The notes: a model not told the origin generated them from the letters alone. A stretch of DNA of 64,000 nt from Heliopora coerulea (GCA_030142905.1 JASJOG010000021.1:2632001-2696000), one strand, 5' to 3'; counted from the stretch's first letter, positions 39,100-50,567 are shown. Made by a program: numbers and translations.

Positions 39100-40030
39100 C
39101 CCAAAAAAGTGAAAGAAATCAGCTTTTTTAAACATGATAAAACATCTCCCAAATAAGACAACTATTCATACATAGCGAATAAGGGGATTCTGAATTCAAT
39201 ATGGCAACGACACGCTGTTACTAAGTCCATACTAATCAGATTTTTGAGCTCCAAACACGTTCTGGCCTAACAGTTGCTCTATGAATACAATACTAAGTAC
39301 ATACGATTTGCCTTGGCTTAGTTTGGATTCAATTGTTTTGAACCGAACGAAAATATAAACGACTTAGCACGCGCTTTTCCAATCTTCGCCATTAATTTAC
39401 TGTTCGAGATGGTCGAACGTGATCCTGATTACTCATGATGCAATGTTTTGTCGAAAAGATCTATTGTTATTAATCGAACAGGGTCAGATAAAATGTGATC
39501 GGAGGGTTTTAAATAGGATTGTCACAAACCTAGAAAGAACCTGATCTTTATCCAACCATTGAAGCGATCTTAATTGGAATATGTTACTCGTAAGCAAACA
39601 AAGAAGTGCGTGCTGCTGTGCATGCAGCTTAGTTTGCGGACCGATGATGGGAATCATACTGCGTGCAAACTGTGAAGCTACTGGGTATTGATTGACTTGC
39701 AAACGTAAAGTAAAAATCAATTGATTGACTTGCAGGTCATGACAAGAACACCAGAGTCCTGCCACTAGCCCACAGGAATTATTTTGTGACTGCTAAATTG
39801 CTTACCGTATTTGTGCAGCGTGTCTGCAAATGTTTTTCCTCTTCAGACAAATATTCACTTAGTCGGACGAATATCATCTCGTTATTTAATTCGAGAAGTG
39901 TTTCCTTGTGCTGCTAATGTCAGTTTCACGTAAGCTTCTTGAACAGTATGGTATTGCATTCTAAATCCAGAACTTAGATGAATACTCATGCATCCAATTT
40001 AAAATCTTTTTAAATTTTGTTGCGAGGTTC

Positions 40031-40528
40031 TTAATTACGCCCAGGGGGATACATAAAAACGATGGCTCTGAAACTTGCATTTAGTTATCAATAAAACCAA
40101 GGGGAAGAGCGCCAAAGATAGAAACACCTGAGGGGTTTCATACAAAAAGGAATTAAACGATATAAAGACCTTGGTTAACTGTGACGATCGTGTATACTTT
40201 TAATACCTTTTCGTTCTTACCTTTCTTACGTATGTTATTCTGTTATGTTATCTGTCATGTCAGACGTTGTTATAAGATTAGTGACATGTTTAATTGGGTT
40301 GTATAAAGTAAATTAAAAAAGACACTTTGTTTCCTTCCGAGGGTGGGGTTAACAGGAATGACAAACATGTAAGTCGGACATGTTGTAACGATATATATGA
40401 ACCAGCTTGATCAAAAATAAAGGAGACTACGCCTGAAGGCGAGCTCTGTGAGTGTTTGTATTTGTGGACACGCTACATAACCTTATTCAGACAACGTTAA
40501 ACGTGGATGATAAATATTTGGTAGTCTC
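40031..40528 (+). repeat. LTR-like tandem unit 1
   Basis: A 498-bp unit beginning 'ttaattacgcccaggggg'. Its second half (from about 40250, 'tgttatctgtcatgtcag' to 'gtggacacgctaca') has LTR features: TG...CA ends, an AATAAA signal at about 40420 and a U5-like segment. It is directly followed by a second copy. No gag/pol, primer-binding site or polypurine tract identified. Confidence 0.55.
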
Positions 40529-40629
40529 TTAATTACGCCCAGGGGGGATACATAAAACAGGGGGCTTTGATACTAGCATTTATTTATCAATAAAACCAAG
40601 GGGAAAAACGCCAAAGATAGAAACCTCTC

Positions 40630-41017
40630 TAGGCCTGCCCAGAGAGGGGGCAACTGGGGCAGTTTGCCTCGGGCCATAAGGGCAAGAGGGGCCCCGGGCA
40701 CCAGCTGTAGAGAGGCTCCCTCAGCATATTGATAAATTTATTTCCTTTATGTTTCAAATGGAAATGAAATAACTGAATTAGATTGGCAACTTTAATCGTA
40801 TCGACGCTGTTTATTTATTCATTGAACGCTGAGCCCTTACACTGAGCGAGGGCAGCACACGCATGTCTTCACCCGAATAGTTATCTTCAGGCTCTTCTGT
40901 AAAGAAGCAGATGGAAATGTTATTGTGAAGCACAATATCGATCAAAATAATTTTTGTAAGTGGGGGCACCAAATATCTATTTTGCCCTGGGCCCCACCCA
41001 GACTCTGGGCGGGCCTG
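40630..41017. mobile_element. hAT-type MITE, 388 bp
   Basis: Ends taggcctgcccagag and ctctgggcgggcctg are inverted repeats. The flanks aacctctc (40622-40629) and aagccctc (41018-41025) match 6 of 8. The uninterrupted unit 1 lacks this segment, which confirms insertion. GC-rich ends contrast with an AT-rich middle. No transposase. Confidence 0.75.
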
Positions 41018-41140
41018 AAGCCCTCGGTCAAATTCTTACAAAAAGGAATTAAACGATATAAAGACCTTGGTTAACCGTGACGATCGTGAATACTTTTAAT
41101 ACCTTATTCTTTCTTATCTTTCTTGCGTATGTTATCCTCT

Positions 41141-43943
41141 TAGGCCTTGACACAAATATCCGGATATTTTTTGAGATATTTAGAAGTTTCCGAGATATTT
41201 AGAAAATTTTAGAAAATTTTGGGATATTTAGGAAAATTTATAGCTTTTTTTGGCTGTTTTCCAGCTCTTCCTCGCTATTTTCTTGACAGAATACTCAGTT
41301 CTATCATTCTATGCTAGAAATAATCCAGTTCAGCGGTTTCCCACTTGAATAATGTATTCCATATCACTAGACACTAGCAGCCATTTGTCAAAATGGCGGA
41401 TGCTGGAAACAATGAGCCTGAACCTTCTTCAGGCTCTGAGTCTACTCCTTCTACTACTGCAAATCCTTCAATACCTGAAATACGTAAAGAAAGAGAAGTA
41501 GTTTCCCTGCTGGACCGACTGAGATCGCCAGCTGCAAGTGAGTTGTCAAGAAAAAGAAAGCTTTCGGTCAACTCCGTCAACACGCCTGGAAATCGTCGAT
41601 CACAGACCAGTGTGTAAAGAAAGGCAAATGAGCCTATGAAAGTTTCTGCAAGTCAAAGAGTGCAAGAGTTTAAAGAAGAGTCTTTAATTGTTAGCCGGAA
41701 TGGTGCATTGTTCTGCCAATCTTGCCGGGAAGAGTTATCCCTGAAGAAACAGAATATAGCCGTGCACGTGTCAAGCAAGAAGCACAAGGCCAACAAGGAG
41801 AAGATGGAAAAAACTACAAAGAAGGAAAGGCATATTGCTAAGTATGATGAGGCACACCACTCTAAAGGTGAGACACTTCCCACTAGCACAAGAGTTTTTA
41901 GAGTAAAAGTTGTGCAAGCATTTCTGAAGAGTGGAACACCATTAAATAGGATGAAATATTTCAGAGATCTGTTTGAAGAAGCAGGCTTCCCTTTGACATC
42001 TTCTACCCACATGAGCCAATTGATCCCTTTTGTGTTAAAAGAGGAATATAAATCAATATCCAAGGAAATACTGGGTAAGGAACTTTCTATCATATTTGAT
42101 GGAACAACTCGAGATGGTGAAGCCCTAGCTGTTCTGACTCGTTTTGTGCAAGACTGGGAGGTGAAAGTTAGGCTTGTGAGGTTTCAACTTGTAAAAAGTT
42201 CAGTTAACGGCGACGAGTTAGCTCGCATTATAATTGAGGTACTCCATCGAAAGCTGAATGTCCCTCATGGCTGCGTCTTAGCAGCAATGAGGGACAGAGC
42301 GCCAGTCAACACCAAGGCGTTACAAACGGTGTCTGTGTTGTACCCAGAAATGCTTGATGCTGGGTGCATCTCCCACTTTCTAGACCGGGTGGGAACCAAA
42401 TGCAACACTCCTGTTCTCAAGCAGTTCATGACGACGTGGAATCTCATATTTACTACAAGTATGAAGGGAAGAAGAGTATGGAAAGAGGTATCCGGGAAAG
42501 CCATGCCATGGTACAATGCGACAAGATGGTGGAGCTACTGGGAGTGTGCTAAAGTTGTGTTTGAGGAGTGGAGGCATATCACTACATTTTTAGAGAGCAA
42601 CGAAGAGTTTGCTGACACATCAAGGCAACGACTTTCCCAGATTTTGATGCAGAATGCAGTACAGTTGAGAGTCGAGCTAGCATCGCTCATGGAACTGGAG
42701 AAGTTTGTTAAGGCAACCTACACTCTAGAGGGGGATGGTCACTTGATATTTATCGCCTTTCAGAAGCTTGAAGAGCTCCGAGCTCTTATTCACGCGCACA
42801 ATTTCCCAGTTATCCTAGGTGTGGTTCAAGAACTGTTTCCTCTGAACATTGGCGACCAGCAAAGATGGTACTAGTATGGCCTAAGGGAGTGTGTGACGCC
42901 TGCCTTTCAGTATTTTCTGAACACTTTGGCGAATGACTTGGTAGTCTCCCGCACTATGAAAGTGTTCCGTGCTGCACAGCTTTTCAGTCCACGAGCAGTC
43001 AAGGTATCTCGACCCACAGCTGCCGACCTCGAAAGGATCAGAGATGTGCCGTTTTTGAACACCAATGATGTAATCCAGTCACTAAAAGATGAGCTCCCCA
43101 CTTACCTTGTCAAAGCTGCGGAGATTAATGATGCCTTTGATATCCTTTCTGACTCCATGCGATGGTGGAAAGACGTCTCCCCTGACCTCCCATCATGGTC
43201 TTCCGCAGTACAGAAAGTGGTACTGGTACAGCCATCATCTGCAGCAGCGGAGAGGGTCTTTTCACTACTCGTGACCATGTTTGGAGACCAGCAGCATGAT
43301 GCCTTGGAGGACTATCTAGAGGCTGCTCTTATGCTTCGAGTTAACGATTGTTGGTGCCTTGTATGGTATGATTGGTTTGTATAATTGTATCAGCTTAACG
43401 ACTGCTTTATGACCATGGTTGATATTCGTCTAAACATAGAAACTTTGCCACCTTTGGAGCTACAAGAGTTTTATTTTTTTTACACCAATTTACGGCCACA
43501 TAGTTCAAAGTCGGTATAGGATGTTTCCTCCTTTTGTTAAGTTTTCAGTCTCAGAGGTTTCTTCAGGTTGCATTTTATTCTCTTAAAGTAGAGCGGATAT
43601 TTGTATTAGTAGGAAGGTTACTGCGTCATAGTCATAGTCGTCACACACATGATAGACATACCAACTGTTTAACCCATTAGTGAGAAAACATTAAACTTTG
43701 CATCCATGTTGTTTTGAAAGTTGCTTTATTTCCATAGTACTAGTGCAGACAATCTCTGACATACTTTTCAGCTCCCGCTGGGGAAAATTTTGGCCAAAGG
43801 GATTCAAAATCGGCTTATTTTTAAAACAAAAATACGAGATATTTCGAGATATTTAGAAAATTTTTTGGGATATTTAGACATTTTTTTGAGAATTTCTGGA
43901 AAGATATTTAGGCGATTTTACGTGATATTTGTGTCAAGGCCTA
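41141..43943 (+). mobile_element. hAT transposon, 2.8 kb
   Basis: Ends taggccttgacacaaatatc and gatatttgtgtcaaggccta are exact inverted repeats of 20 bp. Subterminal copies of 'gatattta(g)aaaatttt' occur near both ends in opposite orientation. The target duplication is TATCCTCT / TATCCTGT (7 of 8). It is inserted into LTR-like unit 2; unit 1 preserves the empty site. It carries one transposase gene broken by two stops. Confidence 0.9.
41393..43384 (+). pseudogene. hAT transposase with CGGBP1-like finger, two stops
   Basis: One frame of 664 codons, with TAA at 41615-41617 and TAG at 42872-42874 and no frameshift. The N terminus is a Ser/Pro/Thr-rich leader. A C-x2-C-x13-H-x5-H finger (FCQSC ... 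HVSSKKH) follows, with flanking sequence like CGG-repeat-binding protein 1. Then come the RNase H-like core (IIFDGTTRDGEALAVLTRF; AAMRDRAPVNTKAL) and the C-terminal hAT dimerisation block (SSAAAERVFSLL ... FGDQQ ... LEDYLEAALMLRVN). CGGBP1 is known to derive from a hAT transposase, so this looks like a member of the parental group. It could function only if the stops were suppressed; I call it dead. Confidence 0.85.
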
Positions 43944-44238
43944 TATCCTGTTATGTTATCTGTCATGTCAGACGTTGTTATAAGATTAGTGACATGTTTA
44001 ATTGGGTTGTATAAAGTAAATTAAAAAAGACACTTTGTTTCCTTCCGAGGGTGGGGTTAACAGGAATGACAAACATGTAAGTCGGACATGTTGTAACGAT
44101 ATATATGAACCAGCTTGATCAAAAATAAAGGAGACTACGCCTGAAGGCGAGCTCTGTGAGTGTTTGTATTTGTGGACACGCTACATAACCTCATTGAGAC
44201 AATGTTAAACGTGGATGATAAATATTTGTTAGTCTCTT

Positions 44239-46247
44239 GGACACATGCCAAGTGTAGGGACGATTTTTTTTAAATGTTTGCCATCATGAAACTTGACTTT
44301 AACAATAAAGGTCCATTTCTCGGAAGATCTTAGTGAACTATTTCCAGCAATTTCAAAAGAGATTTAAAAGAATATTCCGGAAGGAAACTTAGATATTTGG
44401 ATTTAACCTCGTTCTGGTCAAGAGAAACACTTAATTCTGAACTTATAAACAACGCCAGATTAAGACATTTGGCGCACAGGGGCACAGTGTTTGTTCCGCC
44501 CTCGACCCCCCTGATTTTCTGGTTGATATCTTTTTGTAATGTGTTGCACACTATCTTTGCTTACATAGTTTTCATGACAAATTTTTTTTTTTTCATTTTT
44601 AGCAAGCCAAGTGTTGTTGCAAACAATTCACTTTCGGTTTTAAGCAAATGCAATCCCTGACAAATTACCGCTCCCCAACGGTCTGCCGCCCCGGGATAAC
44701 TGCCCCCCTTGCCCCCCTATTAATACAGTGCTATTTATAAATCAGTGGTGATTTATATGAATCAGTTGTGCGGGCAAATACGTTGTGATTTTTCACGCTG
44801 GTATTTACTTAGATTGTTTCTCCTTAATTTATATTGTTATCGAATTATGACATTGTCAGTTGAGAAGCCCAAAAGAACCAGTAGTTTTACAAATTGCTCT
44901 GCGTCTAGCCTTGTGCAAGCATTGAAACGATTAGATTCCGAAAAACCGTTTCCCAAATCAAGAACTCTGGGAGTGTTTCGACGTACACACTTATGGTTTC
45001 CGACAAAATCTGACTCCTAACGTATCGAAATGCCTTCTGCACCTTCGAAAATTGTCAAACAAGATCAACTATATAAGGGTCATTTATACCCGACTGTTGA
45101 TACGAGGACAAAGCATGTATTTTCTTGCGAAACGCTATTAGTTTTCGCCGGTGCTCGTGAATAGATAATTGTTATTTAAAAAACAGTATTTCGATTCCGA
45201 CTGACTTTGAAGTCATGGCGATAATTTACGAATCCTAAAGACGTATCCTAAATCGTAAATTCTAAAGCTATATGCAAATTATAAAATTTTTTTGACAATA
45301 TTCCTTTCAATATTCCTTTGATAATATTCCTTTGTTTGTTGCATGTCAATATACATGCATGTATAAATGTACAACTTTCTTTTCAAGTTTGCCATCGTGG
45401 GAGAACGTACAGGTGTTTTAGTTACCTGCGATAAAGATGGCATGATTGGCTTTTGAGCAAATAAATTTGGCTGCAAAAAGCGACCATATTTGTCCCGTAC
45501 ACGCGAGCAGATAAAACTTCTTAAATATTTTGAAGAAAACCTTGGCCGTTTGTATAGAATTCTGGGGCGCCAAATTCAGCTAGATGATTTACGAATTTCG
45601 AAAATAACAGTCGTGTTTATTACAAAAATAAAACACAAATTAAACATTTAAATTTTTAGAAAGGTAAATCATTCCCGTACTTTTTATTTAATCGGGAAAA
45701 GCCCACCCTTTTATGACGTTTTAATCCACCTTTCATATGTTTATCCCCAGTAATGGCGATGAAATCATGGCGGAGATTATTTAAAGAACATTTAGAAATC
45801 GTGCATGTTGTTTCACAAACTTTTATTCAAGAGGATTTCAGCAAGGAACCGCACGGCGATCAATTGAGCAAAGAAATTCTCGCGAAATATGCCGTCTCAC
45901 CAGTGAATGTGTGTGGGTGGCGAGCCGAGGGGAGGGTGGTGATGGTGTTGGATAGAGGTGGGGCTGTTTAGATTGACAACCCACCCCACCCCCTGGTCAA
46001 AACGGTCTGCCCAAAAAATCTCTGGATACGGCCCTGAATATTAAAACAGCTTGTTTTATGGTTATGGCCAACAACTTTACACAGGAAGATGCAGACTTTG
46101 ATTCGATTAACTGTGAGTACTGTGATGTCATGACGCATTAAGAGGTTATGATCATTCCATTTATTTGTTTTTATTTGTTGAAACCGTTTTTCGTCAATAT
46201 TTCCATTGAGTTTGAATGTATAAGAACGAAACTTTAACTGGTACATG
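44239..46247. other. DCXR intron 1 segment with transposon scraps
   Basis: About 44450-44720 has GC/C-rich end-like motifs ('ggcgcacaggggcaca', 'tgcccccctattaat') of a possible MITE. At 45960-46037, 'gtctgcccaaaaaatctctggatacggccctg' looks like one end of a hAT element whose partner I could not place. The short frame at 45753-45971 has no recognised motif. Confidence 0.4.
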
Positions 46248-46816
46248 CAGTACCACTCCAAGAGTGTGGCCACTGAAGCGCTTTTCCCGGGCGCAAAATC
46301 TTATGGGGCGACATTTTCAGAAACAAAGATTCGACTTTTTTTCATCTTTTTTTTAAATTAAAAAATATTTTGCAAAAATGTGAAAAGAATGTTTCGATTT
46401 CTGGTCGTTAATTGGTGGAATTTGCACCTGTCAAAGCTCCGGAGCGCCTGTTTTAAATTTTCAATTTCATTTTGAGTACAGTGGAACCCCGCCATATCGT
46501 CACCTCGTTAATACGGTCACCTCGTTATTACGACCCCTTTTTTTTTTTGTCCTGGCGAAACGCCCATAAATTTTATTATAAGGAGATTCCGTTAATGCGG
46601 CCACCCCGTTAATGCGTGCAACGGCCACATTTTGAAATCCCAATGTATATATTCCTTCATAACTTCACCTCATCAATACGGCCACTCAAACCAAATGTGT
46701 GTTCCGAAAGACAGATTAATAAAGTAAATGGTTTGAACCCGGGAAATTCGGTACATGTTAGTGATAGTAGATCGTCCAGGTTACTATAGTCTTGAGAAAG
46801 ACTGTTGGTGATTGAC

Positions 46817-46847
46817 GTTTCGACAGCCTCAGCGGCGGTCATCTTCA
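46817..46847 (-). ncRNA. Hammerhead-like motif at Penelope end, copy A
   Basis: On the - strand: ATGAAGA, stem GACcGCC/GGCtGTC around GCTGA, then GAAACGTC. The usual leading C of CUGANGA is A here, so cleavage is probably lost. Position in the 3' end fits published hammerheads in Penelope elements. Confidence 0.5.
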
Positions 46848-46912
46848 TAGTCAAAAAGTAGGAATAGTTAGGAACATAACCACCCCATAATTACCCCATA
46901 ACCACCCACAAG

Positions 46913-47985
46913 TCATGCGTGTGGGTGGTTGTGGGAGGTTGCGGTTTGTGGATATGAGTCATTGGCATTGTTAGAGTCGGTGTATTGTCTAGCCCTTTGT
47001 TTTAAGTTTTGAATAAGTCTTTTGTAAGGTGCTGGTAATTGTTGTGATCGGTTTAGTGCTTCTGGTTCCAAGTTGGTAAACCAACTTTCCAGTGTAAGCC
47101 GTTGTTTATAGTTTGTGCTGTACGTTATGCATGCTGCCGAGTCCCAGCCAATGTTGTGTTTGGTTTGTCGGTGGTGTTCGGCAATGTGGTTAGTTCTATC
47201 CCCGTTCTTAGTTACTCGTTTATGTTCAGTTAGTCTAGTGTTCAAGTTCCTGCCAGTTTCACCAATATATGTCGCCTGGCAGTCGGCACATTTGATCTTG
47301 TAGATCGCACCTTATCTATCGCGTGGGTGTTCTTTGTCTTTAACGTTAGTGAGTAGATTTCGTAAAATTGTAATCGGTCCGTGTGCAACTCGGATGTTGT
47401 AAAGCCGTAAGATACGCGAGATGATCTCAGACGTACCTCTGACGTAAGGTATCGTAGCTGTTGTAGTGGTCTGGTAGTTGGTTTCGTTTATTTTGTGGTC
47501 TTTGTAGGTGTTGAGTTTGATGAAGTCAGAGTTGTAGTTGCTCTTACGGAACACGTGTTGTAGGTACTCGTTCTCGTGGCGTAAAGCGTCTGGTGAATCA
47601 CAGATACGTTGTGCAGGTCTAGTCAACGTCTTGATGGTAGTGGCTTTGTGTGAAGTAGGGTTGTAGGATGATTCGTCGAGTAATCTGTCAGTGTGGGTGG
47701 GTTTTCTATAAATGGTAGTCCATTATTCGTCATTGTCACGTTTTACCAAGTAGTCGAGGAAAGAAAGTGTTCCTTTGTCTTCGGTCTCCTTAGTAAATTG
47801 TATGTCGTAGTTCTGTGAGTTAAGATGGTTGTGAAATTGGTCAATATCGTCGTCATGTAGAACAGTAATAGTATCGTCAACGTATCGAAACCAAAAAGGT
47901 AACGTTAGTCCGTAGGTGGCAAGGGCTTGTTCCTCAATGGATTGCATCACAATTTCAGCAACCACAACAGAAATTGATTAAGTTT
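46913..47985 (-). pseudogene. Penelope reverse transcriptase/GIY-YIG remnant
   Basis: The frame reads VVVAEIVMQSIEEQALATYG, the catalytic FRYVDDT (47873-47884), FLDYLVKRDNDE-stop-WTTIYRKPTHTDRLL, ICDSPDALRHENEYLQHVF, then stop and AIYKIKCADCQATYIGETGR (GIY-YIG endonuclease, about 47240-47310), LNTRLTEHKR and NHIAEHHRQTKH. Two in-frame TAA codons interrupt it, with no frameshift. It belongs to the endonuclease-containing Penelope clade. The N-terminal part of the reverse transcriptase is missing, so the copy is inactive. Confidence 0.9.
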
Positions 47986-48136
47986 ATTCAAAACTTAAAA
48001 CAAACGGCTAGACAATGCACCGACTCTAATAATGCCAATGACTCACACCCAGAAATCGCAATCTCCCACAACCACCCACACGCATGAAGTAATGAACCAG
48101 TTACATAACCGTTCCTAACTATTCCTCTTTTTGGCT

Positions 48137-48168
48137 ATGAAGATGACTGCCGTTGAGGCCGTCGAAAC
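48137..48168 (+). ncRNA. Hammerhead-like motif at Penelope end, copy B
   Basis: The inverted counterpart of copy A: ATGAAGA, stem GACtGCC/GGCcGTC, GAAACGTC. The stem is kept in both copies although the single mismatch in it differs (c.t against t.c). Confidence 0.5.
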
Positions 48169-48996
48169 GTCAGTCACCAACAGTCTTTCTCACGACTACA
48201 GTAACCTGGACAATCTACTATCACTAACATGAAAGACAGATTAGTGATGAACAAAAATAAATCTTGAGAAACGACAACAAGCTTCTTTTTTAATTGAAAA
48301 CGTCTTGGACATGTGATACCGTTGACTTTTAAAACAGCCATTTCCTTTACAAAGTCGGGAATGTAATACCACCCCTATTAAATGACGAAGGAAAATAAAA
48401 CTTGACAAACAATAATATCTGTTAAATTGCAAAATGATTAAGTCATTGTCCCTGCACAGAACGAGTCAATCGAAAGTCACAAATTTTTTTCAATATTCTG
48501 TTGAAAATTAATTTATTAATAAAAGTAACATGTAAAATTGGAGTGTTTGGGGCCTTTGTTTTTAAAAGGACAGTATGTATAGCAGATTGTTCCCGTTTAT
48601 AATGTTTAGTTATGTTTATCTTACCGTGTAGTTCCGTTTCAATTAAATCATATCTGCATTCCGGTTGTTTAAGCACAGTTATTTAGAAGTGCAGTTGTGA
48701 TATAACTGTCATGACGTCACCTGAGAGAGATCAGCCATGAAATTTGACACCACCTTGTTAATACTGCCAGATACTTACGGTCCCGTTGGTGGCCATATTG
48801 ACAGAGTTCCACTGTAATAAAAAACTCCAAAGCACTAAAAACACTTGTTTCTACAGAAGTACCTCCAATAGTTGTATAAGGTTAGTACCGGTATACAAAT
48901 GTTATAAGAAGCCTGGGGTTTGTTAGAGAGAGCCAAGGGGGCGTCTTAAAATTTGCCCCAGGCGAATTACCACCTTGGTACGGCTCTGGGTACATG

Positions 48997-50093
48997 CATG
49001 TATGATAAGAGTATGACGTCTACCAAGACTCTAGTAGTCGTTAGCGACCGTAATGACGTCATTATCACGTCATATAAAAGTATATGGAGTCATAATTTAC
49101 TCAATATTAACGTATATTTCTGAAAGAAGTTATAGAATGTTGAGCAACTTTTCGAAGACTGACGCTGGAGTAAAAGCTAATGCATTGAGACACTGCTGCC
49201 ATGGTAATTGCGTGTTACGTCATAGCCACGTCCTTAACAATTGACTCAATAAGTGTTTTTCTTAAAAAAACTAAGACCTTTAACTTTAAAAATTAAAAAA
49301 GGGACTTTCTATGGCAAAAAGGACATGTCTACCATATTTTCGGAATAACTGCTTGAAGCAATGAAATTATTAGGAAAATCCTTTATTGGAAAATATGTTG
49401 CTATTTTGGTAGCCTGTTTCCTCCATTATGTAGCTGCCATCTTGAATTCCTTTAAATTTGTTGGGGTAACTATACTAAAAACGAAGCAAGTTGACTGTAA
49501 GAGTTTAGTTGCTTATGCACAACTGTTTTACAATAAAAGGCCGTTGCCAGACTTCAGTATAAAAGGAGGCAAAAATCTGTGTCTGTGGACAAGGCATAGG
49601 AAACCTGCGGCAGAAACGTAGAAAGCACACCCAGTTGGCATGGATATGCAGTAACAACGTATGAAACAATAATAAAATATACAGAGGGAAATGGGCTTTG
49701 TCACAAATTCCATCCGCCCTCTTGGATTTAAGTTACGTTCAAATTGATTTAAATTACCCAAATGAGTAATTATGCTTACTGTGAAAAGTTGTTGCTAATT
49801 AAATGGAGAAATACAAATTCAATCAGGAATACAAGAAACTTGAATAAGGCATCCCAAATCTTCTCGTCCTAAATCATTGAATTGAGATATATCCTATAAT
49901 TCTATTGTCTGAATAGGTTTAAGAGTTACTTTTTACTGCTTACTTCTTAATACTCGCTGCAGAAGTTTTCTTTGAACGAAATTCTTCTGCAAGACATAAT
50001 CACTTGTAGAAAACAATACATACTCCGAAAGCGAAGTACGTTAACACTTCTTTTTTCTCATACAGCTGTTCTTTTGCTTGATTTGTTCATCAG
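48997..50093. other. End of DCXR intron 1
   Basis: AT-rich; no repeat ends or exons recognised. The open frame at 49361-49621 lacks motifs. The last bases are pyrimidine-rich and lead to the acceptor at 50091-50093. Confidence 0.5.
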
Positions 50094-50191
50094 GAATTGG
50101 TCGTGAGACAGCAAAACTGCTGGCAAAATGTGGGGCGAATGTTATCGCTCTCTCAAGAACTCAGAGTGATCTGGATGATTTGAAAAAAGAG
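50094..50191 (+). CDS. DCXR: DCXR-like exon 2
   Basis: GIGRETAKLLAKCGANVIAL then SRTQSDLDDLKKE. It completes the glycine loop GKGIGR and the second beta strand; SRTQ-DLD is characteristic of L-xylulose reductase and supports NADPH use (Arg after the strand). Acceptor gttcatcag, donor gtagct. Confidence 0.95.
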
Positions 50192-50254
50192 GTAGCTTGT
50201 TTTTTTGAGTAGTTTATTTTTTAGTTTATTAACTAATTTATTTTTTAAATTCTT

Positions 50255-50545
50255 TCTTTCTTATTTCCTGTATTTTTTTTCTTCCTTGCTCTCTTTCTTC
50301 CTTCCTTCGATCCTTAGGTGCTTCGTTCGTTTGTTCCTTTCCTTCTTCCTTCCTTCCTTCCTTCCTTCCTTCCTTCCGTCCTTCCTTCCTTCCCTCCCTC
50401 CCTCCTTCCTCCCCTCCTTCCTTCCTTCCTTCCTTCCTTCCTTCCATCTTTCCTTCGTTCCTTCGTTCCTTCCTTTCCTTCTTTCGTTCTTTCCTCACTT
50501 CCTTGATTCCTTGCTTCGTTATTTCTTTCCGTTTTCCCTTCCTCT
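50255..50545. repeat. CCTT-rich pyrimidine tract
   Basis: (CCTT)n with CCCTCC and CGTT variants, about 280 bp of nearly pure pyrimidine, starting about 60 bp after exon 2. Open frames across it are artefacts. Confidence 0.95.
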
Positions 50546-50567
50546 TTATTTGGCTGCTTGATTGCGA

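Larger units (their letters stand above)
37339..39461. mobile_element. Long-TIR DNA transposon with SAP/SWIM cargo
   Basis: The first roughly 290 bp (gatcttttcgacaaaatat ..., including 'ccccttattcactatg') recur inverted at 39150-39461 (about 85% identical by eye; the right arm has about 40 extra bp). Long TIRs suggest a Mutator-like or related element. The outer flanks tatagcgat and tattgttat match 6 of 9, at best a decayed 9-bp duplication. Inside lie a broken SWIM-finger gene and a later tRNA-like insertion. No transposase was recognised, so it is either internally deleted or carries an acquired gene. Confidence 0.7.
40529..44238 (+). repeat. LTR-like tandem unit 2, split by two insertions
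   Basis: Same sequence as unit 1 once 40630-41017 and 41141-43943 are removed. Comparing the two copies shows the empty and occupied states of both insertion sites (for example ttatt-ctgttatg in unit 1). Confidence 0.8.
46719..48231 (-). mobile_element. Penelope-like element, truncated with inverted 3' copy
   Basis: The - strand body (about 47985 to 46755) is 5'-truncated within the reverse transcriptase. On the right it is joined head to head to a + strand copy of its own 3' end (about 47983-48231), which repeats the last coding codons (LIQNLKQ ... HNHPHA) and the 3' UTR. Both ends finish with 'ctatcactaacatg'. The flank 'aaagacagatta' occurs at both sides (about 46706 and 48232), with about 35 extra bases on the left. 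This inverted arrangement is common for Penelope insertions. Confidence 0.85.
46479..48814. mobile_element. Tigger/pogo-like element, middle level
   Basis: Ends cagtggaaccccgcc... and ...gacagagttccactg form the inverted repeat typical of pogo/Tigger elements, flanked by TA (46477-46478 and 48815-48816). Subterminal repeats 'cacctcgttaatacggtcac' follow the left end. No DDE transposase remains. A Penelope element has landed within it. Confidence 0.75.
46248..48988. mobile_element. hAT-type element, outer level of a nest
   Basis: Starts cagtaccactccaag and ends cttggtacggctctg (10 of 15 matched in inverse), with an exact 8-bp duplication GGTACATG at 46240-46247 and 48989-48996. Further subterminal matches occur: 'gggcgcaaaatcttatgggg' against the complement of 'cttaaaatttgcccc'. 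No hAT transposase inside; most of the interior is a later Tigger/pogo-like insertion. Confidence 0.75.
36927..50093. other. DCXR intron 1, 13.2 kb, transposon-rich
   Basis: The donor is gtattc and the acceptor catcag. The intron contains a long-TIR element, two LTR-like units, two hAT-type insertions and a three-level nest, each listed separately. No host exon was recognised inside. Confidence 0.85.
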
